Origin: Tahibacter harae
Lineage (GTDB): Bacteria > Pseudomonadota > Gammaproteobacteria > Xanthomonadales > Rhodanobacteraceae
Reading direction: 5' to 3'
Length of the DNA stretch: 64,000 nt
Assembly (NCBI RefSeq): GCF_024437735.1
Contig: NZ_JANFQO010000004.1
Coordinates: 248,001-312,000 of the forward strand
Shown: piece after piece, positions 1 to 9,440 of the stretch
How positions within the stretch are numbered: position 1 is the first letter of the stretch
Layout: every line of letters starts with the position of its first letter
Made by a program: the position numbers and the translations under genes
The notes under the pieces: model-generated
What the model was told of the DNA's origin: nothing
What the model saw: only the letters and a program-made list of their open reading frames with translations
Databases searched by the model: none

Positions 1-2
1 GC

Positions 3-680
3 CTGGCCGTGGTCGGCATGCACTACACCGGCATGGCGGCCGCGATTTTCAGCGACGGCGCCTATTGCTACAGCGGCAACCAGCTGCCGGCCACCGCCCT
101 GCCCTGGCCGACCACAATCGCAACCCTGCTGATCCTGGGCTTTGGCATAGGCTTCGCCGCCTCCGACGCGCGCCAGCTGGCGCGGGCGCGCAAGGCCGCG
201 CACGTTTCGGAACAGCGCGTGCAGCAGTGGGCCTTCGTCGATCGCGAGACCGGCCTGCCCAATCGCGCGCGCCTGTCCCAGCTCGTGGTCGAGCGCATCC
301 GAAGCCGCCATGCCGACGGCTTCGCCCTGGTCACCTTCCGTCTCGAAGGTCACGACGGCTCGGTGCCTTCGGCCGAAACCATGTGCCTGCTGCGCGACCG
401 CCTGCAGGCCGCCTTCCCGAATGCGGACCTGGCCCGGACCCAGCCCGAACACCTGGTCGTGCTGCTCGTCGGCAGTGCCGCCGACGTGGCCTGGCGCTGC
501 GCGCCGCTGATCGAATCCCTGCGCCGCGACACCGCCCTGAGTTCGCGCCACCAGCTGATGATCGGCAGCGCGCACAGCCCCACCGACGGCGAGAACATGC
601 AGTGGCTGCTGCTGCGCGCCGCGCCGAAGTCGGCGGGCATCGATCTGTTCGGTATCGAGCTGCAGCCGGCGAGTGCGTGA
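3..680 (+). CDS. MHYT-domain signalling protein with degenerate GGDEF-like C-terminus (5' end outside window)
   Basis: The reading frame is open from the window edge, so the N-terminus is missing. The first visible residues contain the MHYT-GMAA motif typical of the MHYT membrane sensor domain, whose repeats are thought to bind a metal and sense a gas or redox signal. A hydrophobic helix follows at about residues 32-50. After a short linker comes a stretch resembling the start of a diguanylate cyclase domain (DRETGLPNRARL), but no GGDEF or EAL signature is found before the stop. The catalytic domain is therefore degenerate or only distantly related, and enzymatic activity is unlikely. It may be a receptor for or modulator of cyclic-di-GMP signalling. 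The family call rests on the MHYT motif; the function is inferred. Confidence 0.75.
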   Translation: MAVVGMHYTGMAAAIFSDGAYCYSGNQLPATALPWPTTIATLLILGFGIGFAASDARQLARARKAAHVSEQRVQQWAFVDRETGLPNRARLSQLVVERIRSRHADGFALVTFRLEGHDGSVPSAETMCLLRDRLQAAFPNADLARTQPEHLVVLLVGSAADVAWRCAPLIESLRRDTALSSRHQLMIGSAHSPTDGENMQWLLLRAAPKSAGIDLFGIELQPASA

Positions 681-696
681 AGCTTCGCATCTGTAA

Positions 697-909
697 CGAC
701 GGCGATACGGATACCTTCGCGGCAGGAGCGCCGCGGAGGTATCCGGTCAACCAGGCGAACTGGATCGCGACGGCGTGTTCAAGACTTCGACCTGCCCGGT
801 GCTGGCCGGCCAGGGCGGCTACGAGATGTGGCCGCACCGGATCGGCCAGCTGACGCTGACGGATTTCCGCCTGATCGCCGGCGACAGCCAGGAAATGCTC
901 TGCGACTGA
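697..909 (+). pseudogene. Possible remnant of a coding sequence (71 codons)
   Basis: Between the MHYT gene and the dehydratase gene one plus frame, closed upstream by a TAA at 694-696, reads a protein-like sequence ending GQLTLTDFRLIAGDSQEMLCD. It has no credible start codon or ribosome binding site, with only an internal GTG. I do not recognise the family. It may be the 3' end of a decayed gene or a chance frame. Confidence 0.2.
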
Positions 910-964
910 AACGCTGCGGCCAGAACGCCGGCAGGGGCGCACAAGGCTTCCTGCCGGTGTCCGC

Positions 965-1987
965 CTAGTTGTGCATCTGCACTTCCTCCACCGCCTGCTC
1001 GTCTTTCCAGCGCGCCAGGTCGCTCAAGGTGACCACCTGCCCGCCGCAGACTACGACGACCACGTCGCGGCAGCCCAGCAGCGCGGGATGGCGCTGGTAC
1101 AGCGGCGCGAGTGCGGTGCCGCAGGCGGGTTCGATCATCTGGCCGTGCTCTTCGGCCAGGCGCACGCAGGCGGCGGTGGCGTCGGCATCGCTGACGGTGA
1201 CTGGCACCACGTCGAAATCGCGGCAGGCCGCGATCAGCGCGGGCGCGATGCGCTTGACGCACAGGCTGGTGGCGAGGCTGCGCGGCGCGTTGAGTTCCAC
1301 CACGCGGCCCTGGGCCAGGCTGAGGGCGAGCGAGGCCGAGCCCTCGGGCTCGACCGCGATGACGCGGGTGCCGTGCCAGCCGACCCGGCGCAGACCTTCG
1401 AGCACGCCCAGCAGCAGGCCGCCGCCGCCGACCGCGACCAGGATGGCGTCGGGCTGGCGCTCGCATTGCCGCTGCAGTTCCTGCACCAGCGAGGCATGGC
1501 CCTGCCACAGCAGCGGATCGTCGAACGGCGGGATAAACGCCGTGTCGGGCGCCTGGGCCAGGCGCAGCGCAACCGCATTGGCCTCGTCCCAGACGGCGCC
1601 TTCGCAGCGCAGCTCCGCACCCAGGCCGCGGATGCGCGCGCGCATGTAGGCCGGCGTGGTTTCGGGAATGACGACGGTGACGGGGATGCCCAGGGCGCGG
1701 CCGGCCCAGGCGACGGCATAGCCGGCGTTGCCGGCAGAGGAACACACAAAGCGGCGTATGCCGCGGGCCGCGTGGTGCTGGCAGAGAAGACCAATACCGC
1801 GCAGCTTGAAGGAACGGGCCGGCTGCAGGTTGTCCAGCTTGAGGCCTACGTGCTGGTCGCCTATGCGCGTGCACAGCAGCGGCGTGACGATATGCAGCGG
1901 CGCGCCCGGGCCGTCGCCGGCCGGCGCGGTGAACGGAGCAGGCGGATCAGCGCGTAAGGTGTTTGCCGAGGCGGAGTACAGGGTCAT
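965..1987 (-). CDS. Threonine/serine dehydratase-like PLP enzyme (threonine ammonia-lyase, TdcB/IlvA type)
   Basis: This is a fold-type II PLP enzyme of 340 residues. The PLP lysine lies in ARSFKLRG (about residue 62), the substrate loop is SSAGNAGYA, and the phosphate-binding glycine loop is VGGGGLLLG near residue 190. The family deaminates L-threonine to 2-oxobutyrate (the first step to isoleucine) or L-serine to pyruvate. It is the last gene of the branched-chain array, so the threonine role is the likely one. It is about 170 residues shorter than E. coli IlvA and lacks the C-terminal ACT-like regulatory region, so it should not be inhibited by isoleucine in the IlvA manner. A 610 bp gap containing an inverted repeat pair separates it from ilvM, and it could have its own promoter. 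Serine dehydratase is the main alternative. Confidence 0.8.
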   Translation of the reverse strand: MTLYSASANTLRADPPAPFTAPAGDGPGAPLHIVTPLLCTRIGDQHVGLKLDNLQPARSFKLRGIGLLCQHHAARGIRRFVCSSAGNAGYAVAWAGRALGIPVTVVIPETTPAYMRARIRGLGAELRCEGAVWDEANAVALRLAQAPDTAFIPPFDDPLLWQGHASLVQELQRQCERQPDAILVAVGGGGLLLGVLEGLRRVGWHGTRVIAVEPEGSASLALSLAQGRVVELNAPRSLATSLCVKRIAPALIAACRDFDVVPVTVSDADATAACVRLAEEHGQMIEPACGTALAPLYQRHPALLGCRDVVVVVCGGQVVTLSDLARWKDEQAVEEVQMHN

Positions 1988-2238
1988 GGCGGCGTTCGCA
2001 ATTGAGAAGGGAAGTGCGCACTGCGGACGACACCTGGCTAATTCGAATGCTCTGGATATGCATGGCCTTGACTCCGGTCGGGTGGATGCGCACGTGGATC
2101 GCGCGCATCGCTGTACTTGGGATACTAGGGTGCTTCGGCGGACAAGCCTTGCACCAATACCGTTTTTCGCTGTTGGTTTCGGTCGAAATCAGCGACGAGG
2201 TTCAACCTGCTTCATCGCTTCGGGTGACGCAGCGATAG

Positions 2239-2418
2239 CCCTCTCCCCCGCGCTTGCGCGAGAAGAGGGTTGGGTGAGGGGGCAGCGCCGACGACTGGCC
2301 TCAGCTGTTGGCTGTGCGACTTCAGTGTCCTGCGAAACCGGATTCCTTCGCCAGGTTCATCGTCGCCCCCTCACCCAACCCTCTCCCCCAGGCGCGTTCC
2401 GCGCCTGGGGGAGAGGGC
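2239..2418. repeat. Inverted pair of REP-like hairpin repeats in the ilvM-dehydratase gap
   Basis: Copy 1 (2239-2284) is a CCCTCTCCCCC hairpin followed by the tail GAGGGTTGGGTGAGGGGG. Copy 2 (2366-2418) is the same unit in the opposite orientation, with a longer GC stem. About 80 bp separate them. The pair occupies most of the structured part of the 610 bp gap at 1988-2597, where no convincing gene was seen. The same pair architecture recurs at 5671-5870 and 19997-20241. It fits a bacterial interspersed palindromic element, and the stems could affect mRNA stability inside the operon. Confidence 0.75.
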
Positions 2419-2597
2419 TTTCCACGCAATCACGCAACGGTGTGGCGGCATGAGCGATGGAGGGATACCCGGCAACGTGTCCGCCAACAAGGAGCCGACG
2501 ACAACGCTACCCATGTATCCGCCCGCCTTGCAGCACGAACCCCGGCGGAAGAAAGCACTGCACACCGCCAGCCCGTCCGCCGGGCAGCAGGCCTCTC

Positions 2598-2840
2598 TCA
2601 GGCGCCTGCCACCTTCGGCTCCACCACCGTCACCTCCCGCACATCGACCAGCCGCAGCAGCTGGCGGCACAGGATTTCCGGATCGCGCTCCCCTTCCAGG
2701 GTGACGTTCACCGCATAGGCCTGCGCCGTGCTGGCCGCGTTCACGCTCAACACATTCCAGCCACGCCGTTCTATGGTGCCCAGCACTCTGAGCAACGCAC
2801 CTTCGGCCCGATCCAGCGCGAGCTCCAGGCAGCAACTCAT
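2598..2840 (-). CDS. ilvM: Acetolactate synthase small (regulatory) subunit, IlvM type
   Basis: The 80-residue protein is a single ACT domain (SCCLELALDRAEGALLRVLG at the start). Its size matches E. coli IlvM rather than the longer IlvN/IlvH. ACT subunits activate the catalytic subunit and can confer feedback control by valine. Its ATG overlaps the stop of the large subunit gene in an ATGA arrangement, which implies translational coupling and near-stoichiometric production. Confidence 0.88.
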   Translation of the reverse strand: MSCCLELALDRAEGALLRVLGTIERRGWNVLSVNAASTAQAYAVNVTLEGERDPEILCRQLLRLVDVREVTVVEPKVAGA

Positions 2841-4561
2841 GCGGCGCACCCCATCATTTCTCCATTGGATTTGCCCGGCGGCACCAGCGGCCAGACGTTT
2901 TCGCGCGCGTCGATCCTGACGTGGCAGAACAGCGGGCCGGGCTCGCGCAACAGGCGCTGGATGGCGCCCTCGACCTGGTCGCGCCGATCGATGGCGAAGG
3001 CGGGGATGCCGAAGGCCCGCGCCAGTTCGGCGAAATCGGGATTGTCGGAAAGATCCACTTCGCTGTAGCGCCGCTCGAAGAACAGCTCCTGCCACTGTCG
3101 CACCATGCCCAGGCTGGAATTGTCCAGCAGCAGGATCTTCACCGGGATGTTGTAGCGCTTGAGCGTGGCCAGCTCCTGAATGTTCATCATGATGGAGCCG
3201 TCGCCGGAGACGCAGACCACGCTCGCGCCCGGCCGCGCCAGCTGCGCGCCTATGGCCGCGGGCAGGCCGAAGCCCATCGTGCCCAGGCCGCCGGAGGACA
3301 GGTGCGCCGCGGTATACGGCACGCGCCAGTGCTGCGCCACCCACATCTGGTGCTGGCCGACGTCGCTGGCAACGATCAGGCGGTTGCCGCCGGCTTCGGA
3401 CAGCTGGCGCAGCAGGGCCGGCGCGTAGATGCCTTCGCCGGGCGCGTCGTAGCGCCAGGCATGCTGCTGCTTGAGCACGCGGCAGCGGCGCTGCCACGGG
3501 CGGATGGCGACCGGGTGCACCAGCCGCGGCAGCAGTTCGCGCAGGTCGCCGACCAGGCCCACGTCGCAGGCGCGCAGCTTGCCCAGCTCGGCCGCATCGG
3601 CGTCGAGATGGATCACGCGCGCTTCCGGCGCGAAGCTGGCCAGGCGGCCGGTGGCGCGATCGTCGAAGCGCGCGCCGATGACCACCAGCAGGTCGCATTC
3701 CTGCACGGCGAAATTCGCCGCCGGATTGCCATGCATGCCGAGCATGCCCAGGTAGTGCGTCTCGTCCGGATCGCAGGCGCCCAGCCCTTTCAGCGTGGAC
3801 ACGGCGGGGATGCCGGTCATGCGCGCGAACTCGCGCAGCTCGCGTTCCGCGCCGGCGATGCCGACGCCGCCGCCGACGTACAGCAGCGGCTTCTTCGCCC
3901 GCGCCAGCAGCGCGTGCGCCTCGGCCACGCGCGCCTCGGACGGCGTGCTCAGGCGGATGGCGACGTCGCGCACCGCGCGCGCCACGGCGCGCGCATTGGC
4001 CACGTCTTTCGGCAGGTCGATCAGCACTGGCCCCGGACGCCCGCTGGTGGCGATAGCAATGGCCTCGCACACCACGGCATGCACGTCTTCCGCGCGGCGC
4101 ACGATGTAGCTGTGCTTGACCACGGGCAGGCTCATGCCGAACACGTCGACTTCCTGGAACGCATCCGTGCCCATCAGGCTGGTCGGCACCTGGCCGGTGA
4201 TGGCCAGCAGCGGTACCGAATCGAGATAGGCATTGGCCAGTCCCGTCAGCAGATTGGTCGCACCCGGACCGGACGTGGCCATGCACACGCCGACGCGGCC
4301 GCTGGCGCGGGCGTAGCCGTCGGCGGCCAGCGCCGCGCCCTGCTCATGCCGCACCAGGATGTGCTTGAGCGGCGAATCCACCAGCGCGTCGTAGACCGGC
4401 ATGATGGCGCCGCCGGGATAGCCGAAGATGGTGTCCACGCCGCAGGCATGCAGCGCGTCCAGCAGATGCTGGGCGCCGGTGCGCACCTGGCCGGCCGTGG
4501 CCGGCGCCGCGGCGGCCGGGCCGGCCGCCGTGGTATTGCGATGATCCCGCCCCCCGTCCAT
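2837..4561 (-). CDS. ilvG: Acetolactate synthase large (catalytic) subunit
   Basis: This ThDP-dependent enzyme of 574 residues condenses two pyruvates to 2-acetolactate, or pyruvate with 2-oxobutyrate to 2-aceto-2-hydroxybutyrate. The N-terminal ThDP pyrimidine-binding domain shows GYPGGAIMPVYDAL and the catalytic glutamate region RHEQGAALAADGYAR. A central FAD-type domain follows. The C-terminal domain carries the ThDP/Mg motif GDGSIMMN with the downstream asparagine. I chose the ATG at 4561 because it lies two bases after the ilvC stop; about 20 poorly conserved residues precede the conserved start. It is named ilvG because it is paired with an IlvM-sized small subunit. Confidence 0.93.
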   Translation of the reverse strand: MDGGRDHRNTTAAGPAAAAPATAGQVRTGAQHLLDALHACGVDTIFGYPGGAIMPVYDALVDSPLKHILVRHEQGAALAADGYARASGRVGVCMATSGPGATNLLTGLANAYLDSVPLLAITGQVPTSLMGTDAFQEVDVFGMSLPVVKHSYIVRRAEDVHAVVCEAIAIATSGRPGPVLIDLPKDVANARAVARAVRDVAIRLSTPSEARVAEAHALLARAKKPLLYVGGGVGIAGAERELREFARMTGIPAVSTLKGLGACDPDETHYLGMLGMHGNPAANFAVQECDLLVVIGARFDDRATGRLASFAPEARVIHLDADAAELGKLRACDVGLVGDLRELLPRLVHPVAIRPWQRRCRVLKQQHAWRYDAPGEGIYAPALLRQLSEAGGNRLIVASDVGQHQMWVAQHWRVPYTAAHLSSGGLGTMGFGLPAAIGAQLARPGASVVCVSGDGSIMMNIQELATLKRYNIPVKILLLDNSSLGMVRQWQELFFERRYSEVDLSDNPDFAELARAFGIPAFAIDRRDQVEGAIQRLLREPGPLFCHVRIDARENVWPLVPPGKSNGEMMGCAA

Positions 4562-4563
4562 GG

Positions 4564-5607
4564 TCAGGCACTCCGTTTCAACGGCGCGTCGGCCGCAGGG
4601 GCCGGCACCGCGGTCAAGGTGGGCTGGGCCGGATTCAGCCACGGCATGCGCGCGCGCAGGCCGGCGCCGACCTGTTCGATCGGGTGGTTCAGGTCCTTCT
4701 GCTTGAGCGCGCGGTAGTTGCCGTTGCCGGCCTTGTATTCGGCCACCCATTCCTGGGCGAAACGGCCGTCGCGGATCTCGTCGAGGATCTGCTTCATGCG
4801 TGCCTTCGTAGCGCCGTCGACCACGCGCGGACCGCGCGTGAGATCGCCGTACTGGGCGGTTTCGGAGACGAACTGGTGCATCTTGGCCAGGCCGCCTTCG
4901 TGCAGCAGATCGACGATGAGCTTGAGTTCGTGCAGCACTTCGTAATACGCGATCTCGGGCTGGTAGCCCGCTTCGGTCAGGGTCTCGAAGCCGGCCAGCA
5001 CCAGCTCGGTGGCGCCGCCGCAGAGCACGGCCTGTTCGCCGAACAGGTCGGTCTCGGTTTCCTCGGCGAACGTGGTCTCGATCAGCAGCGCGCGGGCGCC
5101 GCCGATGCCGGCGGCATAGGCCAGCACCTTGTCGCGCGCCTTGCCGCTGGCATCCTGGTGGATGGCGTAGATGCAGGGCACGCCGTGGCCTTTCTCATAC
5201 TCGCGGCGCACCAGCGCGCCCGGGCCCTTGGGGGCGACCAGGATCACGTCGATGTCGGCGCGCGGCGCGATCTGGCCGAAGTGCACGTTGAAGCCGTGGG
5301 CGAACAGCAGCGCGGCGTTGGGCTTGAGGTTGGGCGCGATGGCATCGGTATAGAGCGCGGCCTGCACCATGTCCGGGGTGAGCACGGCGACCAGGTCGGC
5401 GTTCTTCACCGCATCGGCCGGCTCGGCCACCTTGAGGCCGTCGGCCGCGGCCTTCTCCCAGGACGGACCGTTGCGGCGCACGCCGACGGTGACGTCCAGG
5501 CCGGAATCCCGCAGGTTGAGCGCGTGGGCGCGGCCCTGGCTGCCATAGCCGAGTACGGCGATACGGGCGGATTGCAGGGCGGCGGTGGTGGGTACGTTCG
5601 TGCTCAT
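4564..5607 (-). CDS. ilvC: Ketol-acid reductoisomerase
   Basis: The enzyme has 347 residues, the short class I form. It isomerises and reduces acetolactate and acetohydroxybutyrate to the dihydroxy acids of valine and isoleucine synthesis, using NADPH and Mg. The Rossmann motif is GYGSQG at about residues 20-25. The acidic metal-binding region appears as [12 protein letters not shown] with the downstream glutamates (YYEVLHELK). The C-terminal extension after residue 325 is alanine/proline-rich and not conserved. Only two bases separate its stop from the ilvG start. A 315 bp gap with an inverted repeat pair lies upstream, towards ilvD. Confidence 0.95.
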   Translation of the reverse strand: MSTNVPTTAALQSARIAVLGYGSQGRAHALNLRDSGLDVTVGVRRNGPSWEKAAADGLKVAEPADAVKNADLVAVLTPDMVQAALYTDAIAPNLKPNAALLFAHGFNVHFGQIAPRADIDVILVAPKGPGALVRREYEKGHGVPCIYAIHQDASGKARDKVLAYAAGIGGARALLIETTFAEETETDLFGEQAVLCGGATELVLAGFETLTEAGYQPEIAYYEVLHELKLIVDLLHEGGLAKMHQFVSETAQYGDLTRGPRVVDGATKARMKQILDEIRDGRFAQEWVAEYKAGNGNYRALKQKDLNHPIEQVGAGLRARMPWLNPAQPTLTAVPAPAADAPLKRSA

Positions 5608-5670
5608 GCAGGCTCTCCGGAAAGTTGTGGAACGGTGTATTCAGCGAAAAGACAAAGTGTTTCCAGCTCC

Positions 5671-5870
5671 ATCTCCCCCGGCTGCGCCGGGGAAGAGGGG
5701 TGGGATGAGGGTGCGGCGCTGAGCAGTGCTGCGGTGGGTTGCGTTTCGCGGCACCGCGACGATTTGCGATCGTGGTGCGAAAGGAATTCGCCGAAGCGAT
5801 GAGCGGATCCAGTATTTGACGTCGCCCCCTCACCCAATCCCCTCTCCCAAGCGAGCTTGGGGGAGAAGGC
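5671..5870. repeat. Inverted pair of REP-like hairpin repeats in the ilvD-ilvC gap
   Basis: Copy 1 (5671-5711) has a CTCCCCCGGC/GCCGGGGAAGAG stem and the GGTGGGATGAGGG tail. Copy 2 (5824-5870) is inverted, CCCCTCACCCAATCCCCTCTCCC plus an AAGCGAGCTT loop region. About 110 bp lie between them. The pair fills most of the 315 bp gap at 5608-5922, where no gene was found. It belongs to the same family as the pairs at 2239-2418 and 19997-20241. Confidence 0.75.
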
Positions 5871-5922
5871 TGAAGCGAGGCTGCGCTTCGCACGAGGAGC
5901 GATGCACGCGGTAACGCCGGAA

Positions 5923-7572
5923 CTAGCCATGCGTTACCGCCCCTTCCGCCGCCGATCCGACCAGGCGCGCGTACTTGGCCAGCACGCCGCTGGTGACCTT
6001 GGGTGCGGGCGGCTGCCAGCCGGCGCGGCGGTCTTCCAGCGGCGCGTCGGTGGACAGGGTGCGCGATTCCACGTCGATGACGACATGGTCGCCTTCGCGC
6101 AGCAGGGCGATGGGGCCGCCGCGCGCGGCTTCCGGCGCGATGTGGCCGACCATGAAACCGTGCGTGGCGCCGCTGAAGCGGCCGTCAGTGATCAGCGCGA
6201 CATCGTTGCCCAGGCCGCGGCCGACCAGGGCGGCGGTGACGGCGAGCATTTCGCGCATACCGGGGCCGCCGGCCGGGCCTTCGTTGCGGATCACGACCAC
6301 GTCGCCGGCCTTGATCGCGCCGGCCTGCACCGCGGCGAAGGCCTGTTCCTCGCCGTCGAACACCCGCGCCGGGCCTTCGTGGCGCACGCGGCCATGGCCG
6401 GCCAGCTTGAGCACGCAGCCCTGCGGGGCGACATTGCCGTAGAGGATGGAATAGCCGCCGCGCGGCTTCAGCGGCGCATCGGCCGGGCGCACCACGTCCT
6501 GGCCTTGCATGCGCGGCGCGGCCGCATCGAGTTCCTCGAACAGCGTGCGGCCGGTGACGGTGGCCGCATCCTCGATCAGGCCGCCGTCGCGCATGGCCGC
6601 GGCGACCAGCGCCGCACCGCCGACGTCGGTCAGTTCCACCGCGGTGTAGCGGCCGCCGGGCTTGAGATCGGCCAGCACCGGCGTGGAGCGCGAAGCCTGT
6701 TCGAAATCTTCCAGCGTCAGCGCAACGCCGGCTTCACGCGCAATCGCCAGCAGATGCAGCACGGCATTGGTCGAACCCGCCGTCGCCGCGACCAGGCGCG
6801 CCGCGTTGCGGAAGGCGACCGGCGTCAGCAGCTCGCGCGGCAGGCGCTTGGCGTTGAAGCAATCCAGTGCCAGCTCGCCGCAGCGGAACGCGGCATCGCG
6901 CTTGGCCGCGTCGGTGGCAATGATGTCGTTCAGGCCCAGCGGCGACAGGCCCAGCGCAGTCAGCACCATCGCCATGGTGTTGGCAGTGAACTGACCGCCG
7001 CAGGCGCCGGCGCCGGGGCAGGCTTTCTTTTCCACCTGGCACAGGCGTTCCGACGACAGCTTGCCGGCGCCGTGCGCGCCAACCGCTTCAAATACATCCT
7101 GGATGGTGATGGCGCGCTCGTCCAGGCGGCCGTGGGCGATGCTGCCGCCGTACAGCGCAACGCCGGGAATGTTCAGCCGCGCCAGCGCCATCGCCGCAGC
7201 GGGAATGGTCTTGTCGCAGCCGCACAGCACCACCATCGCATCCAGGCAGTGGCCGTCCACCGCCAGCTCGATCGAATCGGCGATGACCTCACGGCTGACC
7301 AGCGAGGCGCGCATGCCCGACGTGCCCATGGCGATGCCGTCGGTGACCGCGATGGTGTTGAACTCGATGGGCGTGCCGCCGGCGGCGCGCACGCCTTCGC
7401 AGGCGGCGGCGGCGAGATCGCGCAGATTCAGATTGCACGGACTGACGTTGGACCAGGTATGCACCACCGCGACCAGCGGCTTGGCGATGGCCGCGTCGTC
7501 GAGTCCGGTGGCGCGCAGCATGGCGCGCGCCGGGGCGCGGTCGGGGCCGTGTTTGATCGCGTTACTGCGCAT
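5923..7572 (-). CDS. ilvD: Dihydroxy-acid dehydratase
   Basis: This Fe-S enzyme of 549 residues dehydrates 2,3-dihydroxy-isovalerate and 2,3-dihydroxy-3-methylvalerate to the 2-oxo acids. Cluster-ligand cysteines are visible in [14 protein letters not shown] and in [16 protein letters not shown]. The C-terminal IlvD/Edd region shows [17 protein letters not shown]. The start at 7572 ([19 protein letters not shown]) is the usual family N-terminus. An open frame continues upstream to 7656, but that extension is low-complexity and not conserved. The start overlaps the end of the small ORF before it by 11 bases. Confidence 0.94.
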   Translation of the reverse strand: MRSNAIKHGPDRAPARAMLRATGLDDAAIAKPLVAVVHTWSNVSPCNLNLRDLAAAACEGVRAAGGTPIEFNTIAVTDGIAMGTSGMRASLVSREVIADSIELAVDGHCLDAMVVLCGCDKTIPAAAMALARLNIPGVALYGGSIAHGRLDERAITIQDVFEAVGAHGAGKLSSERLCQVEKKACPGAGACGGQFTANTMAMVLTALGLSPLGLNDIIATDAAKRDAAFRCGELALDCFNAKRLPRELLTPVAFRNAARLVAATAGSTNAVLHLLAIAREAGVALTLEDFEQASRSTPVLADLKPGGRYTAVELTDVGGAALVAAAMRDGGLIEDAATVTGRTLFEELDAAAPRMQGQDVVRPADAPLKPRGGYSILYGNVAPQGCVLKLAGHGRVRHEGPARVFDGEEQAFAAVQAGAIKAGDVVVIRNEGPAGGPGMREMLAVTAALVGRGLGNDVALITDGRFSGATHGFMVGHIAPEAARGGPIALLREGDHVVIDVESRTLSTDAPLEDRRAGWQPPAPKVTSGVLAKYARLVGSAAEGAVTHG

Positions 7573-7789
7573 GAGCAGGAGATTCCGTGGCGTTCGGCGC
7601 CCGCGGCGCAGGACTGCGCGCGGGCTTGGCTGGGGAGGAAGGTTTGGCCTGGGCATCGCGCCAGGCGGCGGCGTGGTCGCCGCAGCGTTCGGACGAAAAG
7701 GAGATATTGCGATAAGTTGACCTCAAGCCCGCGCCCAGGTCTTGCGCGCGGCCGGCGTTTTTACGCGCAAATGCGACGAAAGCGCTCAT
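7562..7789 (-). CDS. Hypothetical 75-residue protein between leuB and ilvD
   Basis: The frame starts with an ATG that overlaps the leuB stop as ATGA, and it ends inside the first codons of ilvD. It therefore has the same coupling geometry as the neighbouring real genes. The product is basic and rich in alanine, arginine and proline ([17 protein letters not shown] in the middle, [15 protein letters not shown] near the end). No domain was recognised. It may be a true small protein, or a reading frame whose translation carries ribosomes from leuB across to ilvD. Confidence 0.35.
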   Translation of the reverse strand: MSAFVAFARKNAGRAQDLGAGLRSTYRNISFSSERCGDHAAAWRDAQAKPSSPAKPARSPAPRAPNATESPAHAQ

Positions 7790-8859
7790 GCGGCCTCCTG
7801 CGCCGTGGGGCGTTCGCTCAGCGCGGCGATCACCGCCGCCGTGCTTTCGCGCGTGCCGGCGCTGCCGCCCAGGTCGCGCGTGAGCACGCCGGCCTCGACC
7901 ACGCGGTCCACCGCCTGTTCGATGGCCGCGGCTTCCTCGGCCAGATCCAGCGAATGCCGCAGCAGCATCGCCGCGGACAGGATCGCGCCCAGCGGATTGG
8001 CCACGCCGCGGCCGGCGATATCCGGCGCCGAACCGTGGATGGGCTCGTACAGGCCGCGCGTGCCTTCGCCCAGCGAGGCCGACGGCAGCAGGCCCAGCGA
8101 ACCGGCCAGCGCCGCGGCTTCGTCGGTGAGGATGTCGCCGAACAGGTTCTCGGTGACGATGACGTCGTAGGCCGCCGGCCGCGTCAGCAGCAGCATGGCC
8201 ATGGAATCGACCAGCTGGTGTTCCAGCGCAACATCCGGGAATTCGTGCGCCACGCGCTGGGTGGTTTCGCGCCACAGGCGCGAGGTTTCCAGCACATTGG
8301 CCTTGTCCACCGAGGTGACGCGGCGGCCGCGCGTGCGCGCCAGCTGGAAGGCACGGCGCAGCACACGTTCGATTTCCGCGGTGGTGTAGCGGGTTTCGTC
8401 GGTGGCAGTGTCGGCCGTGCGCGTCTTGGCGCCGAAGTACGCGCCGCCGGTGAGTTCGCGCACGAACAGCAGGTCCACGCCGGCCAGGCGCTCGCTCTTG
8501 AGCGGCGACAGCGGCGCCAGACGCGGATGCACGCGCACCGGCCGCAGGTTGGCGAATACGCCCAGTTCCGCGCGCAGGCGCAGCAGGCCCTGTTCCGGGC
8601 GCAGCTTGGCCTTGGGATCGGACCACTGCGGACCGCCGACCGCGCCCAGCAGCACCGCATCGGCCTGCTTGCACACGATCAGGGTTTCCGCCGGCAGCGG
8701 ATCGCCGTGGGCGTCGATGGCGCAGCCGCCGATGGCGTGCTCGCTGAACTCGAATTCGTGGCCATGGTGCGCGGCGATATGGCGCAGCACGCTGACCGCG
8801 GCCGCGGTGACTTCCGGACCGATGCCGTCGCCCGGCAGAACGGCGATGCGCGCCTTCAT
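7786..8859 (-). CDS. leuB: 3-isopropylmalate dehydrogenase
   Basis: The enzyme has 357 residues, the normal length. It oxidatively decarboxylates 3-isopropylmalate to 2-oxoisocaproate with NAD and Mg/Mn. Seen in order are the N-terminus [15 protein letters not shown], the substrate arginines in the [15 protein letters not shown] region, and the metal/cofactor region ([15 protein letters not shown]) followed by [15 protein letters not shown], the NAD-specificity loop. Its ATG overlaps the leuD stop by four bases and its stop overlaps the next ORF in the same way. Confidence 0.95.
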   Translation of the reverse strand: MKARIAVLPGDGIGPEVTAAAVSVLRHIAAHHGHEFEFSEHAIGGCAIDAHGDPLPAETLIVCKQADAVLLGAVGGPQWSDPKAKLRPEQGLLRLRAELGVFANLRPVRVHPRLAPLSPLKSERLAGVDLLFVRELTGGAYFGAKTRTADTATDETRYTTAEIERVLRRAFQLARTRGRRVTSVDKANVLETSRLWRETTQRVAHEFPDVALEHQLVDSMAMLLLTRPAAYDVIVTENLFGDILTDEAAALAGSLGLLPSASLGEGTRGLYEPIHGSAPDIAGRGVANPLGAILSAAMLLRHSLDLAEEAAAIEQAVDRVVEAGVLTRDLGGSAGTRESTAAVIAALSERPTAQEAA

Positions 8860-9440
8860 GCGGCCACCCCGCGCAGGCGTTCGTACTGTTCGATGCTGTC
8901 GTTGTGCGCCAGCAGGAAGCCGAGCTGGTCCACGCCGGCCAGCAGGCAGTGCTTGGCGAAGGCATCCAGCTGGAAGCCGAAGCGGCCGCCGTCGGGCAGT
9001 TCTATGGTCTGCGCGGCCACGTCTATGGCCAGCTCCAGGCCCGGATGCGCCAGCAGGTAGCGGTGCTCGGATTCGCTGATGACCAGCGCGAGCAGGCCGT
9101 TCTTGAGCGAGTTATTGCGGAAGATGTCGGCGATCTCGCTGCTCAGCACCGCGCGCAGACCATAGTCCAGCAGCGCCCAGGGCGCGTGTTCGCGCGAGGA
9201 ACCGCAGCCGAAGTTGCGGCCGGCGACCAGGATCTCGCAGCCGCGCGCCTCGTCGCGGTTGAGTTCGAACGACGGGTTTTCGCGCCCGTCGGCCAGGTAG
9301 CGCCAGTCGTTGAACGCAAAGCGGCCCAGGCCGGCGCGCTCGGTGGTGGTGAGGAAGCGCGCCGGGATGATACGGTCGGTGTCGATGTTCTCGTGCGCGA
9401 GCACCGCGGTGCGCGAGCGGATATGGCTGACGGGTTTCAT
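8856..9440 (-). CDS. leuD: 3-isopropylmalate dehydratase small subunit
   Basis: This 194-residue aconitase swivel-domain protein pairs with LeuC to isomerise 2- to 3-isopropylmalate. Diagnostic segments are [13 protein letters not shown] near the start and [21 protein letters not shown] around residue 75-95. The start at 9440 overlaps the leuC stop as ATGA, and the stop overlaps leuB as ATGA. Confidence 0.95.
   Translation of the reverse strand: MKPVSHIRSRTAVLAHENIDTDRIIPARFLTTTERAGLGRFAFNDWRYLADGRENPSFELNRDEARGCEILVAGRNFGCGSSREHAPWALLDYGLRAVLSSEIADIFRNNSLKNGLLALVISESEHRYLLAHPGLELAIDVAAQTIELPDGGRFGFQLDAFAKHCLLAGVDQLGFLLAHNDSIEQYERLRGVAA

Noticed and set aside
1963-2453. Plus-strand ORFs in the ilvM-dehydratase gap
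   Set aside because: They run through the REP-like hairpins and have no recognisable protein features.
5857-9060. Very long open frame on the plus strand through ilvD, leuB and leuD
   Set aside because: It is antisense to three recognised enzymes and its translation is a low-complexity mix of Arg, Ala, Gly, Gln and His, as expected from high GC third positions.
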